64,000 bases of DNA from Pseudorhodoferax sp. Leaf274 (GTDB taxonomy: Bacteria; Pseudomonadota; Gammaproteobacteria; Burkholderiales; Burkholderiaceae_C). The DNA lies in contig NZ_LMNA01000012.1 of NCBI RefSeq assembly GCF_001422445.1, positions 310,001-374,000 on the forward strand. The letters are read 5' to 3'. Made by a program: the position numbers and the translations under genes. Position 1 is the first letter of the stretch; every line of letters starts with the position of its first letter. This document shows, piece by piece, positions 55,695 through 64,000 of the stretch. The notes beneath the pieces were generated by a model, which searched no databases, had not been told where the DNA came from, and saw nothing but the letters and a program-made list of their open reading frames with translations.

Positions 55695-56786
55695 TCAGCG
55701 CAGGTCGTCGGCGATGACCTTGACGATGTTCTGCGCGTCGGCCTGCTTGGCCGGGCCGCCGTCTGCACCCATCACCGCCACCGTGCTCGACTCGCCCTGG
55801 CTGCGCACCGTGATGCGGTACTTGAGCGGCGCCTCGGCCTTGGCGCCACCGCCGAACAGCTTGCCGAAGAAGCCGGGCTCGGCCTTGTTCGGGTTGGGTG
55901 CCACGTAGCGCACGAAGTAGGTGCCCTGGCTGCGGTCGCGGTCTTCCACGGTAAAGCCGGTGCGGTCCAGCGCCAGGCCGACACGGCGCCAGGCGCGGTC
56001 GAAGCCATCGTCCATCTGCACGACGGGCTGGTTGTCGACGGTGGCGATGCGCGTGGTCGCGCGCACCGTGGTCTCGGACGCGGCGGCGGCCTTGACCTGC
56101 TCGTCACGCGTGCCCAGCTTGACCATCAGGCGGCGCAGGAACTCGGCCTCCAGCTCGGGGTCGACGGCGCGCGGCTGCCAGACCGTGCGGTCGCGCGTCT
56201 GGTTGTCGGGGTAGACCTCGATCATGCCGCGGTGGCTGATGAAGATTTCCGAGCCGTTCGCGGTGCGCTCGATGCGGGTGCGGAAGCGGTCGCGCTCGCC
56301 GGTGGAGTAAAGCGAATCCAGCACCTTGCCCAGCGTGTTGCGGATGAAGTCCTGCGGCAACTTGGCGCGGTTCTCGGCCCAGTCGGTCTCCATGATGCCC
56401 AGGTTGCGCTGGTCGATCGTCAGCAGGAAGCCGTTCTCCTGCCAGAAGTCGCGCACCTGTTCCCACATCTTCTCGTCCGGCGCGCGGTTCAGCACCAGCC
56501 AGCGCGTGTTGCCGTCGCGCTCGATGCGCACGTCGCCGATCTGGCTGGCCGCCACGGGCACGCCGGCCTGCTGCTGCGGCATCGTGGTCTGGTAGGCGTT
56601 GGCCGAGACGCTGGTGCCCGGCACCACGTAGCGGCTGTCGCGGCTCAGTTGCGTGAGGTCGGGTGGGACCTCCAGCGTGGGCGCCTTGCCGGCGCTCTTG
56701 TAATCGATCTTGCTGCCTTCGAGCACCGAGCAGGCGCCGAGCGCCAGGGACAGCGCGAGCAGCGCCAGTCGAGCGGGAAATTTCAC
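55695..56786 (-). CDS. bamC: Outer membrane protein assembly factor BamC
   Basis: 363 residues from a GTG; AGGAA eight bases upstream. Lipobox LALGACS. Segments KAPTLEVPPDLTQL, DFWQENGFLLTIDQ, IFISHRGMIEVYP and the C-terminal domain fit BamC (NlpB). Part of the BAM complex that inserts barrels in the outer membrane. It follows dapA as in many proteobacteria. Confidence 0.92.
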   Translation of the reverse strand: MKFPARLALLALSLALGACSVLEGSKIDYKSAGKAPTLEVPPDLTQLSRDSRYVVPGTSVSANAYQTTMPQQQAGVPVAASQIGDVRIERDGNTRWLVLNRAPDEKMWEQVRDFWQENGFLLTIDQRNLGIMETDWAENRAKLPQDFIRNTLGKVLDSLYSTGERDRFRTRIERTANGSEIFISHRGMIEVYPDNQTRDRTVWQPRAVDPELEAEFLRRLMVKLGTRDEQVKAAAASETTVRATTRIATVDNQPVVQMDDGFDRAWRRVGLALDRTGFTVEDRDRSQGTYFVRYVAPNPNKAEPGFFGKLFGGGAKAEAPLKYRITVRSQGESSTVAVMGADGGPAKQADAQNIVKVIADDLR

Positions 56787-56824
56787 GGACGGGATTCCTG
56801 TAGAGAGACCGGGGCGCTGGCGGC

Positions 56825-57733
56825 TCAGAGCAGGCCGCTGGCGCGCAATGCCGCTTCGACGACGGCTTCGTTGTTCTGTGCCAGCGGCGTCATGGGCAGG
56901 CGCATGGTGCCGCCGCACAAGCCCATGCGGGCCATGGCCCACTTGAGCGGGATGGGATTGGCTTCGACGAAGAGATGCTTGTGCACGGGCAGCAGCTTGC
57001 GCTGGATCTCCATGGCGCCGCGGGCGTCGCCAGCGATGGCGGCCACGCACAGCGCGTGCATGAGGCGCGGCGCGATGTTGGCCGTGACGCTCACGTTGCC
57101 CTGGCCGCCGCACAGCATCAGCGCCACGGCGGTCGGGTCGTCGCCCGAGTACACGGCGAAGCCCTTGGGCACGTCGCGGATCAGCCATTGCGCGCGTTCG
57201 ATGTTGCCGGTGGCTTCCTTGATGCCGACGATGCCGCTCACCTGGGCCAGGCGCAGCACGGTGTCGTGCGCCATGTCCGCCACGGTGCGGCCGGGCACGT
57301 TGTACAGCACGGTCGGCAGGTCGCCGACGGCTTCGGCGATGGCCTTGAAGTGCTGGTACTGGCCTTCCTGGGTGGGCTTGTTGTAGTAGGGCACCACTTG
57401 CAGCTGGCAGTCGGCGCCCACCTTCTTGGCGAAGCGCGCCAGTTCGATGGCCTCGGAGGTGGAATTGGCGCCGCAGCCGGCCATGATGGGCACCCGCCCC
57501 TTGGCCTGCTCGACCGACACGCGGATGATCTCGCAGTGTTCCTCGACGTTCACGGTGGGCGACTCGCCCGTCGTGCCGACCACGCCGATGCAGTCTGTGC
57601 CCTCGGCGATGTGCCAGTCGATCAGCTTGCGCAGCGCCGCATAGTCCACGCTGCCATCCTCGTGCATGGGGGTGACGAGGGCGACAATGCTTCCAGTGAT
57701 GGTGCCGGTGGCGCTGGCGGTGTTGAGGGTCAT
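56825..57733 (-). CDS. dapA: 4-hydroxy-tetrahydrodipicolinate synthase
   Basis: 302 residues. [13 protein letters not shown], the Schiff-base Lys in [30 protein letters not shown]. First committed step of lysine/diaminopimelate synthesis. The ATG at 57731-57733 is chosen over an upstream in-frame ATG. Confidence 0.95.
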   Translation of the reverse strand: MTLNTASATGTITGSIVALVTPMHEDGSVDYAALRKLIDWHIAEGTDCIGVVGTTGESPTVNVEEHCEIIRVSVEQAKGRVPIMAGCGANSTSEAIELARFAKKVGADCQLQVVPYYNKPTQEGQYQHFKAIAEAVGDLPTVLYNVPGRTVADMAHDTVLRLAQVSGIVGIKEATGNIERAQWLIRDVPKGFAVYSGDDPTAVALMLCGGQGNVSVTANIAPRLMHALCVAAIAGDARGAMEIQRKLLPVHKHLFVEANPIPLKWAMARMGLCGGTMRLPMTPLAQNNEAVVEAALRASGLL

Positions 57734-57792
57734 GTCCGCGGTGTGGAACGCAAAAGCGCGCATTCTACCCAGCCGGTCGGGCTGGAAAGGGC

Positions 57793-58359
57793 TCAGAGCC
57801 GGTGCCGCGCCGGGAGTTCCGTGGCCACCGAGCGCACCGCCGCGATGCGCTGCACGAAGCGCTCGGGGTTTTCCAGGAAGCCGTCTTCATAGGCCACCAC
57901 GCGCAGCCCGGCGGCGGCCTGCAGCAGCTCGCCGGGGCGCAGCAGGAACTCGGGCCGCGCCGGCCGGCCCACCGTCTCGTTGCCCTGGGCGAAGGTCTCG
58001 TACAGCAGCACGCCGCCGGGCGCCAGCGCGGCGACCGTGTCGGCCAGGCGTGGCCGCCAGAGGTAGTTGGTGACCACGACGGCATCGAACGCGCGACCGG
58101 CCAGTGGCCACGGCCCGTCTTCGAGTTCGGCCTGCAGCACCTCGGCGCCGGCGGCGGCCAGCGGCGCCAGGCTGGCCAGCGCCGCGGCCGAGCGGTCGAC
58201 CGCCGTGACGGCATGGCCCCGCGCGTGCAGCCAGTAGGCGTGGCGCCCCGGCCCGCAGGCCAGGTCCAGCACGCGGCCGCCGGCACGGAACAGGTGCGCC
58301 CAGCGCTGCACCCAGGCCGAAGGCGGATGCAATGGGGCGGGTGGCTGCACGGCGCTCAA
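57793..58359 (-). CDS. Class I SAM-dependent methyltransferase
   Basis: 188 residues from a TTG that overlaps the upstream stop (TTGA); a GTG at 58348-58350 is an alternative. SAM motif [15 protein letters not shown], then VTAVDRS and [16 protein letters not shown]. It resembles small TehB-like methyltransferases. Substrate unknown. Confidence 0.85.
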   Translation of the reverse strand: MSAVQPPAPLHPPSAWVQRWAHLFRAGGRVLDLACGPGRHAYWLHARGHAVTAVDRSAAALASLAPLAAAGAEVLQAELEDGPWPLAGRAFDAVVVTNYLWRPRLADTVAALAPGGVLLYETFAQGNETVGRPARPEFLLRPGELLQAAAGLRVVAYEDGFLENPERFVQRIAAVRSVATELPARHRL

Positions 58360-58484
58360 AAGCAGGCCCAGACCTGGTTGGCGAGCCCCACCACGAATTC
58401 GGGCTGCAGGTACAGCATGAACACGCCGCCCAGCACTGCCAGTGCGGCGGTCCAGCCCAGGAGCCGGAGCTTGCCCATGTTCAT
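58356..58484 (-). CDS. Small membrane protein of 42 residues
   Basis: Start MNMGKLRLLGWTAALAVLGG, then one membrane segment and a conserved-looking C-terminal LANQVWACF. Its ATG overlaps the MFS stop and its stop overlaps the methyltransferase start, so it is locked into the operon in phase. Too short for a domain call. Confidence 0.65.
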   Translation of the reverse strand: MNMGKLRLLGWTAALAVLGGVFMLYLQPEFVVGLANQVWACF

Positions 58485-59704
58485 GTGGCTTTCAGTGCCG
58501 AGCCGCGCTGGATCGCGGCTTCCTTGACGGGCAGGTTCACGAGGCCCGCGAACACACCCAGCGCGATGGTGATCATCCAGACCACGTCGTAGCTGCCGGT
58601 GCGGTCGTACAGGTAGCCGCCCAGCCAGACGCCCAGGAACGAGCCGATCTGGTGCGAGAAGAACACGAAGCCGCCCAGCATCGACAAATGCTGGATGCCG
58701 AAGATCGAGGCCACGGCCGCCGTGGTCGGCGGCACCGTGGACAGCCACAGCAGGCCCATGGTGGCGGCGAACAGGTACACGCTCGTCGGCGTGAGCGGCG
58801 CCACCACGAAGGCCGTGATGACCACCGCGCGCGCGAAGTAGATGAACGACAGGATGTTCTTCTTGGGCATGCGCTGGCCCAGCGTGCCCGCGATGTAGGT
58901 GCCGAACACGTTGAACAGGCCGACCAGCGCCAGCGCGTAACTGGCCACCTGCGGCGACAGGCCGTGGTCCTTGAGGTAGCTGGGCAGGTGCACGCCGATG
59001 AAGACGACCTGGAAGCCGCAGACGAAATAGCCGGCCATCAGCAACTGGAAGCTCGGGTACTTGAAGGCTTCCGCCAATGCCTGGCCGATGCTCTGCTCGC
59101 GCTTGGCCGGCGCAGTGCCCGAGAAGCCCGGCTCGCGCAGCGCGAAGGCCAGCGGCACGATCAGCAGCGCGGCGGCGCCCAGGATCACCAATGCCTCCTG
59201 CCAGCCGAAGCGCGCGATCAGGAAGCCCTCGACCGGCACCATCAGGAACTGGCCGAACGAACCCGCGGCCGCGGCGATGCCCATGGCCCAGGAGCGGCGC
59301 TCGGCCGACACATTGCGCCCGATCACCCCGAAGATCACCGCGTAGGTGGTGCCGGCCTGGGCCATGCCCAGCAGCACGCCGGTGGACAGCGAGAACATCA
59401 GCGGCGTGGTGGCATGCGCCATGCCGAAGAGGCCCAGCGCATAGAGGGCCGCGCAGACCAGCAGCACGCGGAACGCGCCGAAGCGGTCGGCCGCCATGCC
59501 CGCGAAGATGCCGGCGATCCCCCAGGAGATGTTCTGCACCGCGATGGCCAGCGCGAACGCCTCGCGCGTCCAGCCGTTGGCCTGCGTGATCGGCTGCAGC
59601 CACAGGCCGAAGCCGTGGCGGATGCCCATCGACAGCGTCACGATCAGGCCGCCGCACATCAGGATGCGCGCCAACGGCAGGGTGGTCTTCGTTGTACTTG
59701 TCAT
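58481..59704 (-). CDS. MFS transporter
   Basis: 407 residues, twelve membrane segments. GMAADRFGAFRVLLVCAALY between helices 2 and 3 is the MFS A-motif, repeated as GTLGQRMPKKNILS. Monocarboxylate or oxalate/formate-type porters look similar. First gene of the MFS-small protein-methyltransferase-dapA-bamC run. Confidence 0.88.
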   Translation of the reverse strand: MTSTTKTTLPLARILMCGGLIVTLSMGIRHGFGLWLQPITQANGWTREAFALAIAVQNISWGIAGIFAGMAADRFGAFRVLLVCAALYALGLFGMAHATTPLMFSLSTGVLLGMAQAGTTYAVIFGVIGRNVSAERRSWAMGIAAAAGSFGQFLMVPVEGFLIARFGWQEALVILGAAALLIVPLAFALREPGFSGTAPAKREQSIGQALAEAFKYPSFQLLMAGYFVCGFQVVFIGVHLPSYLKDHGLSPQVASYALALVGLFNVFGTYIAGTLGQRMPKKNILSFIYFARAVVITAFVVAPLTPTSVYLFAATMGLLWLSTVPPTTAAVASIFGIQHLSMLGGFVFFSHQIGSFLGVWLGGYLYDRTGSYDVVWMITIALGVFAGLVNLPVKEAAIQRGSALKAT

Positions 59705-59793
59705 GGGCGCGCACTGTAGTGAATTTGCGAGACCCTTGCCGTCGCCCAGGCGCTCGGTCTGTATTTGCATCCAGTGGCGGCGGTGGACGACCC

Positions 59794-59799
59794 TACAAT
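59794..59799 (+). promoter_or_regulatory. Candidate -10 box right at the parE start
   Basis: TACAAT lies only eight bases before the parE ATG at 59808. Transcription would begin at or beside the start codon, giving a leaderless mRNA. No ribosome-binding site is seen. Confidence 0.45.
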
Positions 59800-59807
59800 C
59801 CCGCGCC

Positions 59808-61787
59808 ATGGCAACCCAACCCTCCCCGAAGGCACAGCCGCAGTACGGCGAAGCCTCCATCCGAGTTCTGAAAGGCCTGGAGCCCGTCAAGCAGCGGCCC
59901 GGCATGTACACGCGTACCGACAACCCGCTGCACGTGGTCCAGGAAGTGCTGGACAACGCGGCCGACGAGGCACTGGCCGGCCACGGCAAGCGGATCCGCG
60001 TGACGCTGTTCGCCGACGGCTCCGTCGGCATCGACGACGACGGCCGCGGCATCCCGTTCGGCATGCACCCCGAAGAGAAAGCGCCCGTCATCGAGCTGGT
60101 GTTCACCCGGCTGCACGCCGGCGGCAAGTTCGACAAGGGCAAGGGCGGCGCCTACAGCTTCTCCGGCGGCCTGCACGGCGTGGGCGTGTCCGTCACCAAC
60201 GCGCTGGCCAGGCGGCTGGAGGTCACGAGCCACCGCGAAGGCCAGGTGGCGCGGCTCGTGTTCGCCGATGGCGACGTGGCCGAGCCGCTCGTCGTGCGCA
60301 AGGCCGGCGAGGGCGACCGCCGCACCGGCACCTCGGTGCGCGTGTGGCCCGACGCCAAGTACTTCGACAGCGAAACCCTGCCCATGCAGGAGCTGGCCCA
60401 CCTGCTGCGCAGCAAGGCGGTGCTGATGCCCGGCGTCACCGTCTCGCTGACCGTGGAGAAGACCCGCGACAGCCAGACCTGGCAGTACAAGGGCGGCCTC
60501 ACCGACTACCTCTCGCAGACGCTCACGGCCGACCCCGTGATCCCGCTGTTCGAGGGCGAGGGCTATGCCGACAGCAACGAGACCTTCGCCGAGGGCGAGG
60601 GCGCGCAGTGGTCGGTGGCCTTCACCGAGGACGGCCACGTCGTGCGCGAGAGCTACGTCAACCTGATCCCCACCAGCGCCGGCGGCACGCACGAGGCCGG
60701 CCTGCGCGAAGGCCTGTTCACGGCCGTCAAGAGCTTCATCGAGCTGCACTCGCTGCTGCCCAAGGGCGTCAAGCTGCTGCCCGAGGACGTGTTCGCGCGC
60801 GCCAGCTACGTGCTGTCGGCCAAGGTGCTGGACCCGCAGTTCCAGGGCCAGATCAAGGAGCGGCTGAACTCGCGCGACGCCGTGCGCCTGGTGGCCAGCT
60901 TCGTGCGCCCGGCGCTCGAGCTGTGGCTCAACCAGCATGTGGACTACGGCAAGAAGCTGGCCGAACTGGCCATCCGCGCCGCGCAGACGCGCCAGCGCGC
61001 CGGCCAGAAGGTCGAGAAGCGCAAGGGCTCGGGCGTGGCCGTGCTGCCCGGCAAGCTGACCGACTGCGAGAGCCGCGACACCTCGCACAACGAGGTGTTC
61101 CTGGTCGAGGGCGACTCGGCCGGCGGCAGCGCCAAGATGGGCCGCGACAAGGAATGCCAGGCCGTGCTGCCGCTGCGCGGCAAGGTGCTCAACACCTGGG
61201 AGGTCGAGCGCGACCGGCTGTTCGCCAACACCGAGATCCACGACATCTCGGTCGCGGTGGGCGTCGATCCGCATGGCCCCAACGACAGCCCCGACCTGTC
61301 GGGCCTGCGCTACGGCAAGATCTGCATCCTGGCCGATGCCGACGTCGACGGCTCGCACATCCAGGTGCTGCTGCTCACGCTGTTCTTCCGCCACTTTCCC
61401 AAGCTCATCGAGACCGGCCACGTGTTCGTGGCGCGCCCGCCGCTGTTCCGCGTCGATGCGCCGGCGCGCGGCAAGAAGCCGGCCTCCAAGGCCTATGCGC
61501 TGGACGCTGGCGAACTGACGGCCACTCTCGATAAACTCCGCAAGGAAGGCGTTCGCGAGGGCAGCTGGACCATCAGCCGGTTCAAGGGCCTGGGCGAGAT
61601 GAGCGCGGAGCAGCTGTGGGACACCACGCTCAACCCCGACACGCGGCGCCTGCTGCCGGTGCAGCTCGGTGCGGTGGATTTCGCCGGCACCGAGCAACTG
61701 ATCACCAAGCTCATGGGCAAGGGCGAAGCCGCATCCCGTCGCGAACTGATGGAATTGCACGGCGACGCAGTCGAGGTGGACATCTGA
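59808..61787 (+). CDS. parE: DNA topoisomerase IV subunit B
   Basis: 659 residues. GHKL ATPase: EVLDNAADEALAGHGK, DDDGRGIPFGMHPEE, GGLHGVGVSVTNAL. TOPRIM: LVEGDSAGGSAKMGRD, ILADADVDGSHIQ. The C-terminus RFKGLGEMSAEQLWDTTLNP separates it from GyrB in this lineage, and parC is encoded nearby. Decatenates chromosomes. Confidence 0.95.
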   Translation: MATQPSPKAQPQYGEASIRVLKGLEPVKQRPGMYTRTDNPLHVVQEVLDNAADEALAGHGKRIRVTLFADGSVGIDDDGRGIPFGMHPEEKAPVIELVFTRLHAGGKFDKGKGGAYSFSGGLHGVGVSVTNALARRLEVTSHREGQVARLVFADGDVAEPLVVRKAGEGDRRTGTSVRVWPDAKYFDSETLPMQELAHLLRSKAVLMPGVTVSLTVEKTRDSQTWQYKGGLTDYLSQTLTADPVIPLFEGEGYADSNETFAEGEGAQWSVAFTEDGHVVRESYVNLIPTSAGGTHEAGLREGLFTAVKSFIELHSLLPKGVKLLPEDVFARASYVLSAKVLDPQFQGQIKERLNSRDAVRLVASFVRPALELWLNQHVDYGKKLAELAIRAAQTRQRAGQKVEKRKGSGVAVLPGKLTDCESRDTSHNEVFLVEGDSAGGSAKMGRDKECQAVLPLRGKVLNTWEVERDRLFANTEIHDISVAVGVDPHGPNDSPDLSGLRYGKICILADADVDGSHIQVLLLTLFFRHFPKLIETGHVFVARPPLFRVDAPARGKKPASKAYALDAGELTATLDKLRKEGVREGSWTISRFKGLGEMSAEQLWDTTLNPDTRRLLPVQLGAVDFAGTEQLITKLMGKGEAASRRELMELHGDAVEVDI

Positions 61788-62587
61788 TGGCACGCGCACG
61801 ACGGAACACGACGGCTCTGCTGGCGACACTGACCCTGGCGGCTGCGCTGTGGCCGGCCACGTCGCGCGCCGATGTCTGGGGTTTCATCGATGCGCGCGGG
61901 GTGGCCCATTTCGCCAGCAACCAGGTGGACGAGCGCTACACCCTGTTCTACAAGGGCGACGACAGCTTCGACACCAGGAGCGGCATCGGCGCCTTCAACC
62001 CGCCGGCCGAGGAACGGCCCGCCCTGCCGCTCAAGCTGCAGAACTTCTTCGAGGTCTCGCCCACCTACAAGCAGGTCTTGCCGCATCTGCGCGAGGCCGC
62101 GGCCCGCCACGGCATCGAGATCGCGCTGCTGCAGGCGCTGATCGTGGCCGAGTCTGGCTTCGACCGCGCGGCCGTCTCGCCCAAGGGCGCGGTCGGCCTC
62201 ATGCAGATCATGCCGGCCACGGCCGAGCGTTACGGCCTGGTGGGCGACGCCAAGGTGCCCATCGAGGCCAAGCTCACCGACCCCAAGACCAACATCGGCA
62301 TCGGCACGCGCTACCTGCGCTTCCTGCTCGACCTGTTCCCGGGCCAGCTCGAGCTGGCGCTGGCCTCCTACAACGCCGGCGAAGGTGCGGTGCAAAAGGC
62401 TGGCAACCGGATCCCGAACTACAAGGAAACGCAGGACTACGTGCGCACCGTCACGCGGCTGTACCAGGGCCTGAAGCCCCCACCCGAAAGCCGCCGGCTG
62501 CAAGTGCCGGCGCAGCGTGTGCGCATGGAACTGCGTGGCCGCCTGCCCGTGGGCGACGCCACCACGCAGCTCGCGCAGCAGCCTTGA
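61787..62587 (+). CDS. Lytic transglycosylase, SLT domain
   Basis: 266 residues; ATG overlaps the parE stop. Signal peptide ending PATSRA. A short DUF4124-like start (VWGFIDARGVAHFASNQ) precedes the SLT domain: catalytic Glu in LIVAESGFDRAAV, then GAVGLMQIMPATAERYG and LASYNAGEGAVQK. Cleaves peptidoglycan glycan strands. Insertion of this gene between parE and parC is a local arrangement. Confidence 0.92.
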   Translation: MARARRNTTALLATLTLAAALWPATSRADVWGFIDARGVAHFASNQVDERYTLFYKGDDSFDTRSGIGAFNPPAEERPALPLKLQNFFEVSPTYKQVLPHLREAAARHGIEIALLQALIVAESGFDRAAVSPKGAVGLMQIMPATAERYGLVGDAKVPIEAKLTDPKTNIGIGTRYLRFLLDLFPGQLELALASYNAGEGAVQKAGNRIPNYKETQDYVRTVTRLYQGLKPPPESRRLQVPAQRVRMELRGRLPVGDATTQLAQQP

Positions 62588-62659
62588 TGTCCTGATGCCG
62601 GCACGCGCCGGCGCCTCCTGCGGCAGCTGGCCTGCCGCATGCCCCATTCGTTTCGCAAC

Positions 62660-64000
<1,341 letters not shown>

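Overview
The window is high-GC, densely packed DNA from what looks like a Betaproteobacterium of the order Burkholderiales, most likely Comamonadaceae. This rests on gene content and style: a formamidase/urea-transport region, HU with a Lys/Ala/Pro tail, tandem HDOD proteins, dfp-dut and parE-parC neighbourhoods, and many ATGA/GTGA stop-start overlaps. No rRNA, tRNA, insertion sequence, prophage or CRISPR array was seen. Names come from recognising the translations by eye; no database search was run.

Layout. 1-232: start of a membrane sensor kinase running off the left edge. 458-3929: four overlapping genes of unknown function for envelope proteins, including a trypsin-like protease and a lipoprotein. 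4051-10595: a molybdopterin oxidoreductase, 7Fe ferredoxin, ferredoxin-NADP reductase, nitroreductase, an outer-membrane protein of the phenol-degradation MetA type, and a convergent AraC/XylS-type regulator. Two matching XylS-like boxes precede the oxidoreductase and the outer-membrane protein. 10742-12319: an EAL-PAS phosphodiesterase.

12582-31315 is a nitrogen-scavenging island. On the minus strand lie aliphatic amidase (amiE), a CbbQ-type AAA ATPase and a NorD/CbbO-type VWA protein. On the plus strand lies a five-gene amide/urea ABC transporter ending in formamidase (fmdA), then a GIY-YIG-like protein and fmdB. A LysR gene and an EamA exporter follow, then a complete second transporter, urtABCDE. 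Three palindromes of the form TACGYY-N4-RRCGTA sit at one fixed distance upstream of candidate -10 boxes in this island, suggesting a common regulator. The proposed flow is amides and urea in through the two ABC systems, then ammonia released by AmiE and FmdA.

31388-64000 is mostly core genome: HU, alanine transaminase, a zinc module (ZIP, ZrgA-like, ABC pair, DUF3299, Zur), small envelope and signalling genes, two tandem EAL-HDOD proteins, gamma carbonic anhydrase, Hsp33, pyrG-eno-ftsB with nicotinamide riboside salvage, coaBC-dut, an L16 oxygenase, bamC-dapA, and parE/parC with a lytic transglycosylase. parC runs off the right edge.

Non-coding structure of note: a repeat family that fills gaps inside operons from the upstream stop codon to the downstream ribosome-binding site (three loci), a nested array of long inverted repeats inside the amide transporter operon (20531-20766), and several hairpins placed after binding-protein genes or over a start codon.
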